NCBI RefSeq assembly: GCF_026898095.1
Contig: NZ_CP114015.1
Location: 1,550,001-1,614,000, forward strand
Length of the DNA stretch: 64,000 nt
Direction of reading: 5' to 3'
Source: Arthrobacter sp. ATA002
Lineage (GTDB): Bacteria > Actinomycetota > Actinomycetes > Actinomycetales > Micrococcaceae
The translations under genes and the position numbers were made by a program. The notes below the pieces were generated by a model, which saw only the letters and a program-made list of their open reading frames with translations, did not search any database and was not told the DNA's origin. This document shows positions 1 to 9,118 of this stretch, one piece after another (the stretch's first letter is position 1; every line of letters starts with the position of its first letter).

Positions 1-197
1 TGCCCGAGCTCGTGGACAAAGGTGACGAACAGGCCGAACCACCGCCACTCGGGCCGGGGGAGGGTGAGGGCGGCGGCCGATGCTGCGATCAGCAGCAGGA
101 CCGGCCACGCAACCTCCAGGGGCGCGCCGCGCGAAAAACCGTCCACTACCTTGGCCCACCACAGCGACAGGACGGAGCCGGCCGTACCGGCCTCCAC
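1..197 (-). CDS. M50-family metalloprotease, N-terminal fragment cut by window edge
   Basis: Only about the first 65 codons are present; the gene runs off the left edge. The reading frame gives a tryptophan-rich start, a hydrophobic membrane segment (AWPVLLLIAASAAALTL) and then WRWFGLFVTFVHELG, ending one residue short of what should be an HExxH zinc site. This arrangement (short N-terminus, membrane helix, PRPxWR, then HE.GH) matches the actinobacterial peptidase M50B-like membrane family. The start is the GTG at 197, the first usable start after an in-frame TGA at 246-248, and is uncertain. It lies downstream of the sigma/anti-sigma pair on the same strand. The substrate cannot be inferred. 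Confidence 0.6.
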   Translation of the reverse strand, partial: MEAGTAGSVLSLWWAKVVDGFSRGAPLEVAWPVLLLIAASAAALTLPRPEWRWFGLFVTFVHELG

Positions 198-270
198 TAG
201 GAAACGGCCTCCGGCACGCTGCCGGTTCGGTCCGCCGCAACGACTTCAGCGGTGCGGTCACTCACGGGCC

Positions 271-1098
271 TCAAAGGTCCAGCTGTCCGCGCAGGATTGA
301 ATCGCCGGAGTGCGCGGGATCGCCGTCGTAGGGTTCATCCGAAATATCCACGACGGGATAGCTCGCCAAATCCAGGTCGGCGGGCAGCTCGAAGCGGCCC
401 TCGGTGCCGTCCATCGTGCCGAGACTAACCATGGACGACGCGTCCGGGGCCAGGAGCCACACCTCCCGGAAACCCTGTGCGGCATCGCTGCTGGCGGTCA
501 CCACGAGTTCGCGCCGGCCGTCCGGCAGCCGGTCGATGACAGCGCTCCCGGTGTCTGAATAGGATGCCAGAGGTGCCAGCTCAGCCGAGGCCACCACCTC
601 GGGAGGCGGGTCCACAGCGCGCACCGCTCCCCAGACACCGGCGCCGGCGACGACGACGGCGGCAGCCGCGGCGGCCAGCCAGGTTCCGGTCCGCCGGCGG
701 CGGGCGGCCGCGAGCGACGACAGGGAGGCCCCGGAGGCGTTTGAAGCATCTGTGGCATCCACGGCGGCTCGGGAAACAGCGGTGGCGCCGGGGACCGCCA
801 GCGGGTCCTGCCGGAGGTCCTCACCAAGGTTCAGTTCGCGGTGGATTCCGGCCCACACGGACGGATCCGGAGCCGGCAGGGTTACACCGGGTGCGCCGGA
901 CACAGCACCGCTGTCCGGCAGTTCGAGGTCGTCGCCGGATTCTCCCGCAGCTGCCTGCCGGGCGGCGGCAACCACCCGGGAAAAGGAACCCAGATCAGCC
1001 CGGCAGCGGGGGCACTGCTCCAAATGTTCGGTTTCTTCATCGGTGGAGGGTTCACCCAGTGCCAGGAGGGTGAGCGCATCATCATGCAGGTGCTGCAT
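271..1098 (-). CDS. Anti-sigma factor, RskA family
   Basis: A membrane-anchored anti-sigma factor expected to hold the preceding ECF sigma factor inactive. The N-terminus has an HxxxCxxC zinc-binding anti-sigma signature (H-LEQ-CPRC), followed by a linker, one membrane helix near residues 140-160 (WLAAAAAAVVVAGAGVWGAV) and an extracytoplasmic RskA domain ending in DSILRGQLDL. The ATG at 1098 is preceded by GGAGG at good spacing. The 5' end overlaps the sigma gene by 17 nt, so the two are probably translationally coupled. In mycobacteria RskA is controlled by regulated proteolysis. The M50-type peptidase just downstream is a tempting partner, but that is inference. Confidence 0.85.
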   Translation of the reverse strand: MQHLHDDALTLLALGEPSTDEETEHLEQCPRCRADLGSFSRVVAAARQAAAGESGDDLELPDSGAVSGAPGVTLPAPDPSVWAGIHRELNLGEDLRQDPLAVPGATAVSRAAVDATDASNASGASLSSLAAARRRRTGTWLAAAAAAVVVAGAGVWGAVRAVDPPPEVVASAELAPLASYSDTGSAVIDRLPDGRRELVVTASSDAAQGFREVWLLAPDASSMVSLGTMDGTEGRFELPADLDLASYPVVDISDEPYDGDPAHSGDSILRGQLDL

Positions 1099-1651
1099 CA
1101 CTGACCTCCAATCTCCGCCTCAGATGAACGAGGCTTCGGCGTATATGGCTCTTAACGGTTCCCAGCGGCATTTCGAGCCGGTCGGCAATTTGCTGATGGG
1201 TCAAATCCTCGTGGAATGCCAGCCGGAGGATTGACCCCTGCGGTTCGCCGAGCCGGTCGAGTTCGGCCTCGATGACCATCCGGTCGGCGACCCGGTCGGG
1301 GTTGCCGGGTCCGTCGCCGGCCTCATCCCGCCGCTGCGACGCGGCGGTGTCCCACATGCTCATCTCGCGGCCCCGGGAGGCACCCATCCCGGCAGCCACG
1401 TTGCGGGTGATCCCCACCAGCCAGGAGAGCAGGCCGGAGTGGTCGGGGGCATAGCTGGCCCGGTATTTCCAGGCGCGGATGAAAACTTCCTGAACGACGT
1501 CGTCCGCTGCGGCGGCGTCGGAGAGGCGCCGCAGCGCCAGCGACCGGATCAGGGGAGCGAAGCGGCGGTATGCCTCGGCCAGGGCCGGTTCGCTGCCGGC
1601 AGCGAAGGCACGGTCGAGGGCCGTGTCATGCTCGACGGAACCGGCTGGCAT
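1082..1651 (-). CDS. ECF RNA polymerase sigma factor, SigK-like
   Basis: A 189-residue extracytoplasmic-function sigma factor. Region 2 contains DVVQEVFIRAWKYRASY. Region 4 near the C-terminus contains the helix-turn-helix LTHQQIADRLEMPLGTVKSH followed by IRRSLVHLRRRL. Pairing with an RskA-type anti-sigma factor is the typical SigK arrangement, and the two genes overlap. The sortase and DUF4397 genes lie upstream on the same strand and may belong to its regulon. The N-terminal ATG at 1651 has no strong ribosome-binding site, so the start is less certain than the family. Confidence 0.88.
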   Translation of the reverse strand: MPAGSVEHDTALDRAFAAGSEPALAEAYRRFAPLIRSLALRRLSDAAAADDVVQEVFIRAWKYRASYAPDHSGLLSWLVGITRNVAAGMGASRGREMSMWDTAASQRRDEAGDGPGNPDRVADRMVIEAELDRLGEPQGSILRLAFHEDLTHQQIADRLEMPLGTVKSHIRRSLVHLRRRLEVSDAAPA

Positions 1652-1719
1652 CGGGTGCGGTCTCCTGGTTTCGGGATGCCGGCCTGATGCGGCACGGCCT
1701 GCCGGGTCGGCAGTTTTCC

Positions 1720-2409
1720 CTATGATAGCGGTGCCGCCGTCAGGACGACGTTATCTTCGTAGTCATCCTCTGCTTCCAGCCATTCTCCGCCGCAGGTGAC
1801 CAGCTTGAGCCGGGGTGCTCCGGTGCGGTCAAAGAGGCGGTGGCCGTCCAAACTCCTCTTCGCAATGTTCTCCACCCCTCCGTCGCATAGCGCAGAACTG
1901 AGCCGTCCGCCCGGGTGACGGTCAGGACGGTTCCCGCGGTGACGTCCTTTAGCCGGGCGATCGGGAGCTGTTCGGTGCGCGTATCCACGTGCGCCGCCAG
2001 GACGCTGGAACCTTCCTCAGCGCCGGGGGCGGGACCGTAGCGGTACCAGGCGGCCTGGTGATGGTTGTCCGGCAGGGCCATTGCGCCGTTGGCTTCGACC
2101 CTCCGGAATCACCTCAAGGTCTATTCCCGTGCCTTCGACCTGGATTCGTACCGGCCGCGGTACGGCTGCTGCGGGTTCCGGCACCGCGGGGCGGATCGCG
2201 ATGGCGGAAGGATCCGGCAGGGATCCGGGGACGGCAGCCGCCGGAGCTGAAGCTGCCCCGGGAACCGGGCTGGAGGTGACAGCAGCCGCCGGACCGGCGG
2301 CGGAGGGGGCGTCCCCGGTACCCGGTGCGCAGGCGGTCGAACCGGCAGCGAGGGCACCTGCCAGTGCAGCGGCAGCCAGGAAGCGGCGAAGGGATGCGGG
2401 GCGGAACAT
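1720..2409 (-). CDS. Class E/F-like sortase, frame broken twice
   Basis: Extracytoplasmic cysteine transpeptidase, about 230 residues when read across two breaks. The N-terminus has an export signal ending in STAC (lipobox-like), then an Ala/Pro-rich linker. The sortase core has the catalytic His in VLAAHVDTRTEQ and the Cys in LKLVTCGGEW, with MALPDNHHQAAWYRYG upstream as in class E/F enzymes. Break 1, near 2098-2101, is in a G run and fits two missing bases (or one extra). Break 2, near 1873-1876, fits one missing G. After it the frame continues through VENIAKRSLDGHRLF to a TAG at 1720-1722. The usual catalytic Arg before the last strand is not obvious (EAEDDYEDNVV). It probably anchors or links the neighbouring DUF4397 protein. 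Confidence 0.75.
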
Positions 2410-2446
2410 TCGATCGGCCTTTCAAGATAATGCCGGGGTGATGGCG

Positions 2447-2498
2447 GGCAGCGGGGTTGCCCGCCGGTACAGGTGCTCCGGCGGGCAACCCCGCTGCC
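2447..2498 (-). terminator. Strong intercistronic hairpin between DUF4397 and sortase genes
   Basis: Arms 2447-2467 and 2478-2498 are perfectly complementary over 21 bp and separated by a 10-nt loop. There is no T run on either strand, so it is not a classical intrinsic terminator. It lies between the DUF4397 stop and the sortase start on the minus strand and could attenuate read-through or protect the upstream message from decay. Confidence 0.6.
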
Positions 2499-2523
2499 AT
2501 CAACCCCGGGAGGGGGTTACGAC

Positions 2524-3344
2524 TTACCGGCGCGATGCGGCGGCGGCACCGCTGCGGCGCAGCGCGACGGCGGCGCCGGCCAGGAGCAGGACCGCAAGTC
2601 CGGCACCGGCGGCGAGCATCTGCCCGTTGCCCTCATCCGGGGAGGCCAGGGCACCGGGCACGGCATTGGGTGCCGATTCCATGCCTTCGATGGTTTGCGT
2701 GGCCAGGGCGAGGTTGCCGTCCTCGAGCGAGCCCCACGCGTAGACGAAGGTATGGGTGCCCTCGGAGAGGGTAAGGTCGGCCGGGCCGATGACCGGTTCG
2801 GTGGTTCCGCTGCCGCGACAGATGCTGAAATGGTGCCGGCGTCAACCGCCAGTGTCTCCTCACCGGGGTTTTCCAGCCCGGTGATCACCGGAGATCCGTT
2901 GGCCAGCACGTCGACGGCGGGAGCTGCGGCCGTGTGCCGGACGGTCAGGTGTGACTTGCCCGGAGCCACGGTGGAGAGGTCGTTGGTGTAGAAGTTTGCC
3001 GTGGGTGCACCCGAGGCATCGAGGTTGGCGACGGCAGTGTAGTTTCCTCCCGCCGCCATTTCGACGGTGACCGGTCCGATGATCGGTGCCGAGGCATCGG
3101 CGGCGTCGGGCGCAGTAATGGCGAGTTCGTAGCTGCCTCCGGGCAGGTCAAGCGGCCCGGCCAGCGTTCCGGGGGTGAAATCGTCGAGGGTCAGTGCTCC
3201 GTTGACGTACACATCCACCGTTGTGTCCGGCACAGCGTGCAGGACGGAGAGCTGGGCGGTGTCCGCGGCTGCCGCGGGGGTCATGAACCCGACTCCGGCG
3301 GTCAGTCCTGCGGCTGCAGCGAGGGCGGTGACGGTCTTGCGCAT
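2524..3344 (-). CDS. DUF4397-domain secreted surface protein, frame broken once
   Basis: About 273 residues when read across one break. A signal peptide (MRKTVTALAAAAGLTAGVGF, cleaved near AAAA-D) precedes two beta-rich DUF4397 repeats, the first starting AQLSVLHAVPDTTVDVYVNG and the second HLTVRHTAAAPAVDVLANG. The frame breaks near 2811 (one base missing). The other frame continues GTTEPVIGPADLTL through a second half to a C-terminal hydrophobic helix (MLAAGAGLAVLLLAGAAVAL) and an Arg-rich tail ending at TAA 2524-2526. The tail has the shape of a sortase sorting signal, but I see no LPxTG before the helix. AAGGAG precedes the ATG at 3344. Function is unknown; the context is a sigma/anti-sigma/sortase surface locus. 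Confidence 0.8.
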
Positions 3345-3480
3345 GATGTCTCCTTGATGGTCGCGTCTCCGCCGGCCGGCGAAGGTGTGCTGTTGCTTAC
3401 ACCCCCTCTACTTCCGGCAGCCCGGGTTTGGATGCAGTTGCATGGAATTATTTTTCCGGCGCGCCTGAGCGCGCCGCTGC

Positions 3481-3512
3481 GGGCCCGGCCGGTTCCCGGC
3501 GCGGCCGGGCCC
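3481..3512. repeat. GC-rich inverted repeat upstream of tRNA-Arg
   Basis: Perfect 11-bp arms GGGCCCGGCCG (3481-3491) and CGGCCGGGCCC (3502-3512) flank a 10-nt loop. It sits 20 nt before tRNA-Arg and between divergent transcripts. No T run follows, so its role is unclear. Confidence 0.5.
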
Positions 3513-3532
3513 GTAGTATCATCGACTGGTTG

Positions 3533-3605
3533 CCCCCCGTAGCTCAATGGATAGAGCAACGGCCTTCTAATCCGTAGGTTGCGCGTTCGAGTCGCGCCGG
3601 GGGGA
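3533..3605 (+). tRNA. tRNA-Arg (anticodon TCT)
   Basis: A 73-nt cloverleaf. The 7-bp acceptor stem pairs CCCCCCG (3533-3539) with CGGGGGG (3598-3604), with discriminator A at 3605. The D stem is GCTC/GAGC, the anticodon loop is CTTCTAA with TCT at 3566-3568, and the T arm is GCGCG-TTCGAGT-CGCGC. The CCA end is not encoded. It converges with the alpha-xylosidase gene 23 nt away. Confidence 0.95.
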
Positions 3606-3628
3606 CTGTGCGCACCGCCGCCTCCCGG

Positions 3629-5805
3629 TCAGGAGGGGTCGGCCAGCACCGCCCCGCCGGACACTGTGATCGCGAATGAGACCTGTCCGCCGTTGGAAGC
3701 GGGCAGCTCCAGATCCGGATACTGCCCGTCCGGCGCCTCGAAAGCCCGGAACTCGACCTGTTCAGCCCAGTCGTAGTCCGGCCGGTCCGCCACCGTCCCC
3801 ACCGGCAGCACCGTCCCGGGACGGACAAAGAGGGCAGCTTCGAACACGGAGAACGTCCGGGTGTGCCAGCGGCCGCCGGGAAGCTGTTCACCCGACTCGA
3901 AATGGGTCCACACGCCGTCGGGCAGGTAGAAGGAAACCGTGCCGCCCGCGCTGAAGACCGGGGCCACCAGCAGATCCGAACCAAGCATGTACTGCCGGTC
4001 CAGCTGCGCACAGCCGGGGTCGTCGGGAAACTCCAGGAACATCGGACGCATGACCGGGGTGCCGGCCCGGTGGGCCTGCTCCGCAGCGTGCAGCAAATAC
4101 GGCATCAGCTGCATTTTCAGGCGGGTGAAGTGCCGCAGGACGTCACTGGATTCATCATCCACCAGCCATGGCACCCGGTAGGAATTGGAACCGTGCAGCC
4201 TTGAATGCGAGGACAGCAGTCCAAAGGCTATCCAGCGCTTGAACAGCTCCGGATCCGGTGTCCCCTCGAACCCTCCGATGTCATGGCTCCAGAATCCAAA
4301 GCCCGACGCGGACAACGAGAGGCCTCCGCGCAGCGATTCGGACATCGCGGTGAAGGTGGATTCGCAGTCGCCGCCCCAGTGCACCGGCATTTTCTGGCCG
4401 CCGGTGGTGGCTGAGCGGGCGAAGAGCACTGCTTCGCCTTCACCGAGTTCCTTGGTGAGGAGCTCAAAGACGCTCTCGTTGTAGAGCTGCGCGTAATAGT
4501 TGTGCATCCGCTGCGGATCCGAGCTGTCATGCCAGACGACATCGGTGGGGATGCGCTCGCCGAAGTCGGTCTTGAAGGAGTCCACGCCCTGGCCGAGCAG
4601 GTGCCGCAGCTGGTCCTGATACCACTGCACCGCGTCCGGGTTGGTGAAGTCCACCAGCGCCATGCCGGCCTGCCACATGTCCCACTGCCAGACGGACCCG
4701 TCCGCCCGCTTCACCAGATAGCCCTTGTCCCTGCCTTCGGCGAACAGACGGGACCGCTGGGCGATGTAGGGATTGATCCACACGCAGACCTTCAACCCGC
4801 GCCCGTGGAGCCGGCGGATCAGCCCTTCGGGATCCGGGAACGTCGCCGGGTCCCAGACAAAGTCGCTCCAGTGGAACGCCCGCATCCAGTGGCAGTCGAA
4901 ATGGAAAACGGAAAGCGGAAGGTTGCGTTCCTCCATTCCGTCGATGAAGGACATGACTGTCTTCTCGTCGTAGTTGGTGGTGAACGAAGTGGACAGCCAC
5001 AGTCCGTAGGACCACGCCGGGAGCCGCGGGGGCCTGCCGGTGAGTTCGGTGTACCGGCGCAGGATGTCCTTCGGCGTGGGGCCGTAGATCAGGAAATACT
5101 GCAGGCGCTGGCCCTCCACGCTGAACTGTGTCCGGGACACGACCTCGGACCCGACCTCGAAAGAGACCCGTTCGGGCTGGTTGACGAACACTCCGTAGCC
5201 GTCGTTCGTGAGGTAGAAGGGAATATTCTTGTACGCCAGTTCGCTCGACGTGCCTCCGTCTTCATTCCAGACGTCGATGGACTGGCCGTTCTTCACGAAC
5301 GCGCCGAAGCGTTCACCCAGCCCGTAGACGTTGGTTCCCACTCCCAGGGTCAGCTGCTCGTGCACGAAGGTGCGGCCGTCCCTGTCGGTGACGACGCCGA
5401 TGCTGCGCGGCACCGACGAGGTCAGCAGACGGCCCTCGGCAGTGAAATCCACGTGCCAGTCCCCGGAGGTGCTGATGGCTGCGGACAGCCGGCCCGAGGT
5501 GAATCTGACGCGTGAGTCTTCCGTCTGGATCCGGACCCGGGGGTGGGTCTGTTCGACCGCAAAGTGCGGGCCCCGCTGCACGCCTCCTGGAAGTGCTCGA
5601 TGGTGACGCCGATGACGTCTTCCAGCGGCGATTCGAAGGTGACGGTCAGCTGCGGACAGTTCAGCGCATCTCCGCGCCCTTCGATTTTCCTGGTGGGGGC
5701 GTATACGAGAAGACGGTCGCCGTCGGCCTCCACCTCGGACACGTCGCGGGGCCGCAGGACAGCCATGCCTTCCCGGGGCAGCCAGTAACCGTCAGTGAAT
5801 TTCAT
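3629..5805 (-). CDS. yicI: GH31 alpha-xylosidase (YicI-like), frame broken once
   Basis: Cytoplasmic exo-enzyme of glycoside hydrolase family 31 that removes non-reducing alpha-1,6-xylose from xyloglucan oligosaccharides or isoprimeverose. About 725 residues across one break near 5583 (one base lost between EHFQE and QRGPHF). The nucleophile Asp lies in FKTDFGERIP (residue about 414) and the acid/base Asp in VHWGGDCEST (about 480). Both fall where YicI has them, and the Cys after the acid/base is typical of alpha-xylosidases rather than alpha-glucosidases. There is no signal peptide. The start overlaps the end of the GH42 gene by 14 nt, indicating co-translation. Confidence 0.9.
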
Positions 5806-7846
5806 GTGTGGTCCTTATGGTTTCGTCGTTGACATTGTTGCGGGCGCTGCCGGAAAGCTCGAGTACAACCGCCCCGTATGGTTCCAGTTCCAGGTCCGGT
5901 CCGGCCCGGTGCCCGGTCAGGAGGTCAGTGCCGGCAGCCGGAGCCCGGACGCTGCGCCGGACGCCGCCGTGGTTTAGTAGAAACAGCCACTGTCCGCGGT
6001 GGACCGCCTCGACGTCGTCGGGCAGCCCGCCCGAAAAAACGGAAGTGATGCCGGCGGCGGCAACCGCGTCCATTACCACTGCCGAGAGGGCAGCGTCGTC
6101 CAGGTCCGCCCCCACGTACCAAGCCTGGCCGCTGCCGTAAGGATGGTGGGTGAGGGCGGGTTTCCCGGCCAGGGGACCGCTGGAGAAGCAGGCCAGCGCC
6201 CGGGCTCCGTCCAGCCGCAGGTCCTCCGCCCAGAAGTATGCGGTTCCTGCCGGCGCGGCGGGCGAGGCGAAGGCGACGGCGGCAGGTTTGGCTAGGGGAA
6301 CCCATTCCTCGCCGCTGACGCCCAGGCACCTGCGCAGGAGCGCAGGGAACCGTCCGGTGGCCAGGCGGGCATTTTCATCGGCCACGCCGGTGAACGGGCC
6401 GGCCAGGAAGGCGCCGCCGGCCGCCGCGTACTCTTCCAGGGCTTCAGCATGGGCCGCCCGCAGCAGGAAGAGGTTGGGGGCCAGTACCAGCGCAAACCGA
6501 CTGAGGTCGGATCCCGGATGAACCACCTCCACCGCTATCCCGTGACGCAGCAGGGGCCGGTAGAAGGAGAGCATCTGATCCATGACCCGCAACCGCTCCG
6601 ACGGGCGGGCACTTTCCTCTGCTGCCCACCAGCTGTCCCAGTCGAACAGGATGGCGACGCTGGCTGGAACGCCGGTGCCCGTGACGGGGGCCAGCGCCCG
6701 GAGCGACTTCCCCAGGGCAGCTGTTTCGCGGTAAACGCGGGTATCTGCGCCGGCCAGCGGCACGACGGCGGAATGGAAACGTTCGGCGCCGGCTGCGGAC
6801 TGGCGAAACTGGAAGAAGCAAATGCCGTCCGCGCCCCGGGCCACCGCGGAGAGCGCGTCAATGCGGAGGGCGCCGGGCGCTTTGGGAACGTTGTGGCTGC
6901 GCCAGTTCACAGCTGATGTCGCGGACTCGAGCAGGAGCCAGGGGCGGCCGGATCCGAGGCCCCGGCACAGGTCATGGGTCAGGGCGCCGAGTTCGCGTGA
7001 TCCGGGATCCGCGGGATCGGTGTACCAGTCGTTGGCTACGACATCTGTTTCCGGGGCCAGAGAAAAGTAGTCGGCTCCGGGAAAGAAGCCCATGAGGTTG
7101 GTCGTGACGGGTTTCTCCGGATCATGCCGCCGGATGATGTCGCGCTGCAGCCGGTAAAGGGATAGCAGCTCATCCGAGGTGAAGCGCTTGAAATCCAGGG
7201 CCTGCGCGGGATTGCCGATGTAGGGGGCCCGGCGCGGAGGGAGAATCTCCTCCCACGAGGAGTAGCGCTGGCTCCAGAACGCCGTGCCCCAGGCTGCGTT
7301 GAGTTCTTCGAGGGACCCGTGCCGCTTCTGCAGCCAGCCGCGGAAGGCGTGGGCGGTCTCGTCGTCGAAACTGACCTGGCCCAGCTCGTTGCCCACATGC
7401 CACATGGCCACGGCGGGGTGGGATCCGTACCGCCGGGCCAGGGCTTCGGTTACCGAGGCGGCAGCCCTGCGGTAGGCGGAGGATGAGGGATTGAACTGGT
7501 TTCGTGACCCGTACCAGAGGGTGCGTCCGTCCGCATCCTGGGGCAGGCTGCCGGGGTAGCGGTGCCCCAGCCAGGGCGGGGGAGAGGCCGTGGGAGTGGC
7601 AAGGTCCACCCGGATACCGCCGTCATGCAGCAGATCAAGGATCCGGTCAAGCCAGCCGAAATTCCAGCGGCCCTCCTCGGGTTCGAGCTGGGCCCAGCTG
7701 AAGACGCCCACGGTAACGAGGTTGATGCCGGCATCCTGCATCAGCGCAATGTCCTGGGGCCACACCTCTTCCGGCCATTGTTCCGGGTTGTAGTCGGCAC
7801 CGAAGAACAGGGATCCCTGCTCTGCGAAGTTGGGTGGAAAAGTCAT
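5792..7846 (-). CDS. GH42 beta-galactosidase
   Basis: A 684-residue cytoplasmic glycoside hydrolase family 42 enzyme that removes terminal beta-linked galactose. The N-terminus FGADYNPEQWPEEVW is the family hallmark. The acid/base Glu is in GNELGQ (residue about 154) and the nucleophile Glu in LLLESATSAVNW (about 307), followed by the trimerisation domain and a C-terminal beta domain. I chose the ATG at 7846 because GAAAGGA stands 6 nt upstream. A longer frame to 7954 exists but lacks homology-like sequence. It is first in a two-gene unit with the alpha-xylosidase and divergent from the LacI-type regulator. In this context it probably strips galactose from xyloglucan side chains. Confidence 0.92.
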   Translation of the reverse strand: MTFPPNFAEQGSLFFGADYNPEQWPEEVWPQDIALMQDAGINLVTVGVFSWAQLEPEEGRWNFGWLDRILDLLHDGGIRVDLATPTASPPPWLGHRYPGSLPQDADGRTLWYGSRNQFNPSSSAYRRAAASVTEALARRYGSHPAVAMWHVGNELGQVSFDDETAHAFRGWLQKRHGSLEELNAAWGTAFWSQRYSSWEEILPPRRAPYIGNPAQALDFKRFTSDELLSLYRLQRDIIRRHDPEKPVTTNLMGFFPGADYFSLAPETDVVANDWYTDPADPGSRELGALTHDLCRGLGSGRPWLLLESATSAVNWRSHNVPKAPGALRIDALSAVARGADGICFFQFRQSAAGAERFHSAVVPLAGADTRVYRETAALGKSLRALAPVTGTGVPASVAILFDWDSWWAAEESARPSERLRVMDQMLSFYRPLLRHGIAVEVVHPGSDLSRFALVLAPNLFLLRAAHAEALEEYAAAGGAFLAGPFTGVADENARLATGRFPALLRRCLGVSGEEWVPLAKPAAVAFASPAAPAGTAYFWAEDLRLDGARALACFSSGPLAGKPALTHHPYGSGQAWYVGADLDDAALSAVVMDAVAAAGITSVFSGGLPDDVEAVHRGQWLFLLNHGGVRRSVRAPAAGTDLLTGHRAGPDLELEPYGAVVLELSGSARNNVNDETIRTTHEIH

Positions 7847-7859
7847 CGAATCCTTTCGA
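7846..7859. promoter_or_regulatory. Candidate LacI-family operator at the GH42 start
   Basis: TCGAATCCTTTCGA is an inverted repeat with 5-bp arms TCGAA/TTCGA. It overlaps the GH42 start codon and ribosome-binding site. It resembles sites at 7942 and 12820, so it is a candidate for the divergent LacI protein, but its position inside the translation start makes it the weakest of the three. Confidence 0.4.
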
Positions 7860-7941
7860 TTCTCTTGGCGGAGCATGGACGTTTTTCGAAAAGGGATCCG
7901 TTGCGCCGCGGGGCCGCAGAGCTTAGGTTGGGCAGGAGCGG

Positions 7942-7959
7942 TGTCGAATTCCATCGACA
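7942..7959. promoter_or_regulatory. Candidate LacI-family operator in the divergent intergenic region
   Basis: TGTCGAATTCCATCGACA is an 18-bp inverted repeat with perfect 6-bp arms TGTCGA/TCGACA. It lies between the GH42 gene and the LacI gene and shares TGTCGAAT with the site at 12820 before the transporter operon. Confidence 0.55.
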
Positions 7960-8019
7960 GCCGACGAACAGCTGTCGCAGCGGGGGATCCTGCAGCCGGC
8001 CGGAAAGGAACAGTGCGCG

Positions 8020-9036
8020 ATGCCCACGATGAGCGAAGTAGCCCGAGCAGCCGGGGTATCCACGAGCACCGTCTCCTACGTGCTCAGCGGTAAGCGCAGC
8101 ATCTCCGAAGAAACCCGCAGGCAGGTGCAGGAGGCCGTCAGCCGGCTCGGTTACAGTCCCCACGCGGGAGCACGTTCCCTGGCGTCCAACCGCTCCAATG
8201 TGCTGGGACTGATGGCCCCGCTGCGCGCTGACGTCAATGTGAGCGTGGTGATGCAGTTCGTCGCCGCCGTCGTTTCCGCGGCCCGGGAGTTCGACCAGGA
8301 TGTCCTGCTGCTCACCCAGGACGACGCCGAAGGGATTGAGCGCGTGACGTCCCGGTCCATGGTGGACGGACTGATCATGATGGACATTGAGGCAGCCGAC
8401 CCGCGCATCCCGCGCCTGGCCAAGCTCCGCAAGCCCGCGGTGCTGATCGGCCTTCCCGACGATGCGCAGGGTTTGAGCTGTGTTGACTTCGATTTTGCGT
8501 CAGCCTCCAAAATTGCTGTCCGGCACCTGGCGGACCTGGGTCATCAAAGCGTTGCCTTCATTGGTTCTCCGCCGGCTTCCCTGGCCCGGCATGCGACGTA
8601 TGCCGACCGCGCAGCGTCGGGGTTTGAGCAGGCGTGCCGGGACGCCGGCCTCGGCTGCAGCCTGCATGCCAGCGGCGCCACCTCCGCAGATCTGGGCGAA
8701 GTGCTGGATCACATCTTCCGCTCCGGCCGCGGCGACTCCGCGGTTACCGGGCTGGTGGTGCACAACGAGGCACTGGTGCCGATGCTGCGCGAAGCGCTGG
8801 CCGGAATTGGGCTGAGCGTGCCCGATGATGTCTCGGTCGTCGCGGTGGCACCCGTCGATGTGGCCACTGCGTCAGCCCGGCCCTGGACGGCCGTCAGCAT
8901 TCCGGCCAGGGAGATCGGCCGTGCGGCGGTGGAGATGGTGATGGACAGGCTGAACTCGGACAAACCGGTTGAACTGCGCCTGATCCTCCCGGCGCTGGAC
9001 GTGCGCACGACGACGGCGGCTCCGCCGCACCGCTGA
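8020..9036 (+). CDS. LacI-family transcriptional regulator of the glycoside locus
   Basis: A 338-residue regulator. The N-terminal LacI helix-turn-helix is MSEVARAAGVSTSTVSYVLS, with the hinge-helix sequence VSRLGYSPHAGARSLASNRS. A periplasmic-binding-protein-like sugar-sensing domain starts near residue 60 (NVLGLMAPL) and ends in DVRTTTAAPP. It is transcribed away from the GH42/GH31 pair and lies between that pair and the ABC transporter genes. It is therefore probably the local repressor, released by an imported oligosaccharide or a breakdown product. AAAGGA lies about 12 nt before the ATG at 8020; the Met at codon 4 is an alternative start. Confidence 0.9.
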   Translation: MPTMSEVARAAGVSTSTVSYVLSGKRSISEETRRQVQEAVSRLGYSPHAGARSLASNRSNVLGLMAPLRADVNVSVVMQFVAAVVSAAREFDQDVLLLTQDDAEGIERVTSRSMVDGLIMMDIEAADPRIPRLAKLRKPAVLIGLPDDAQGLSCVDFDFASASKIAVRHLADLGHQSVAFIGSPPASLARHATYADRAASGFEQACRDAGLGCSLHASGATSADLGEVLDHIFRSGRGDSAVTGLVVHNEALVPMLREALAGIGLSVPDDVSVVAVAPVDVATASARPWTAVSIPAREIGRAAVEMVMDRLNSDKPVELRLILPALDVRTTTAAPPHR

Positions 9037-9118
9037 TGCCGTCTCCGCCCGCGTCCTGACCGTCCGGCGGGGCCGGGCTGCCGGCGCCGTCCCCGGGCCC
9101 CGGCGTCCGCCGTCGTCA

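Noticed and set aside
4502-5515. 337-codon frame antisense to the alpha-xylosidase
   Set aside because: Mirror frame of a GH31 gene with intact catalytic motifs.
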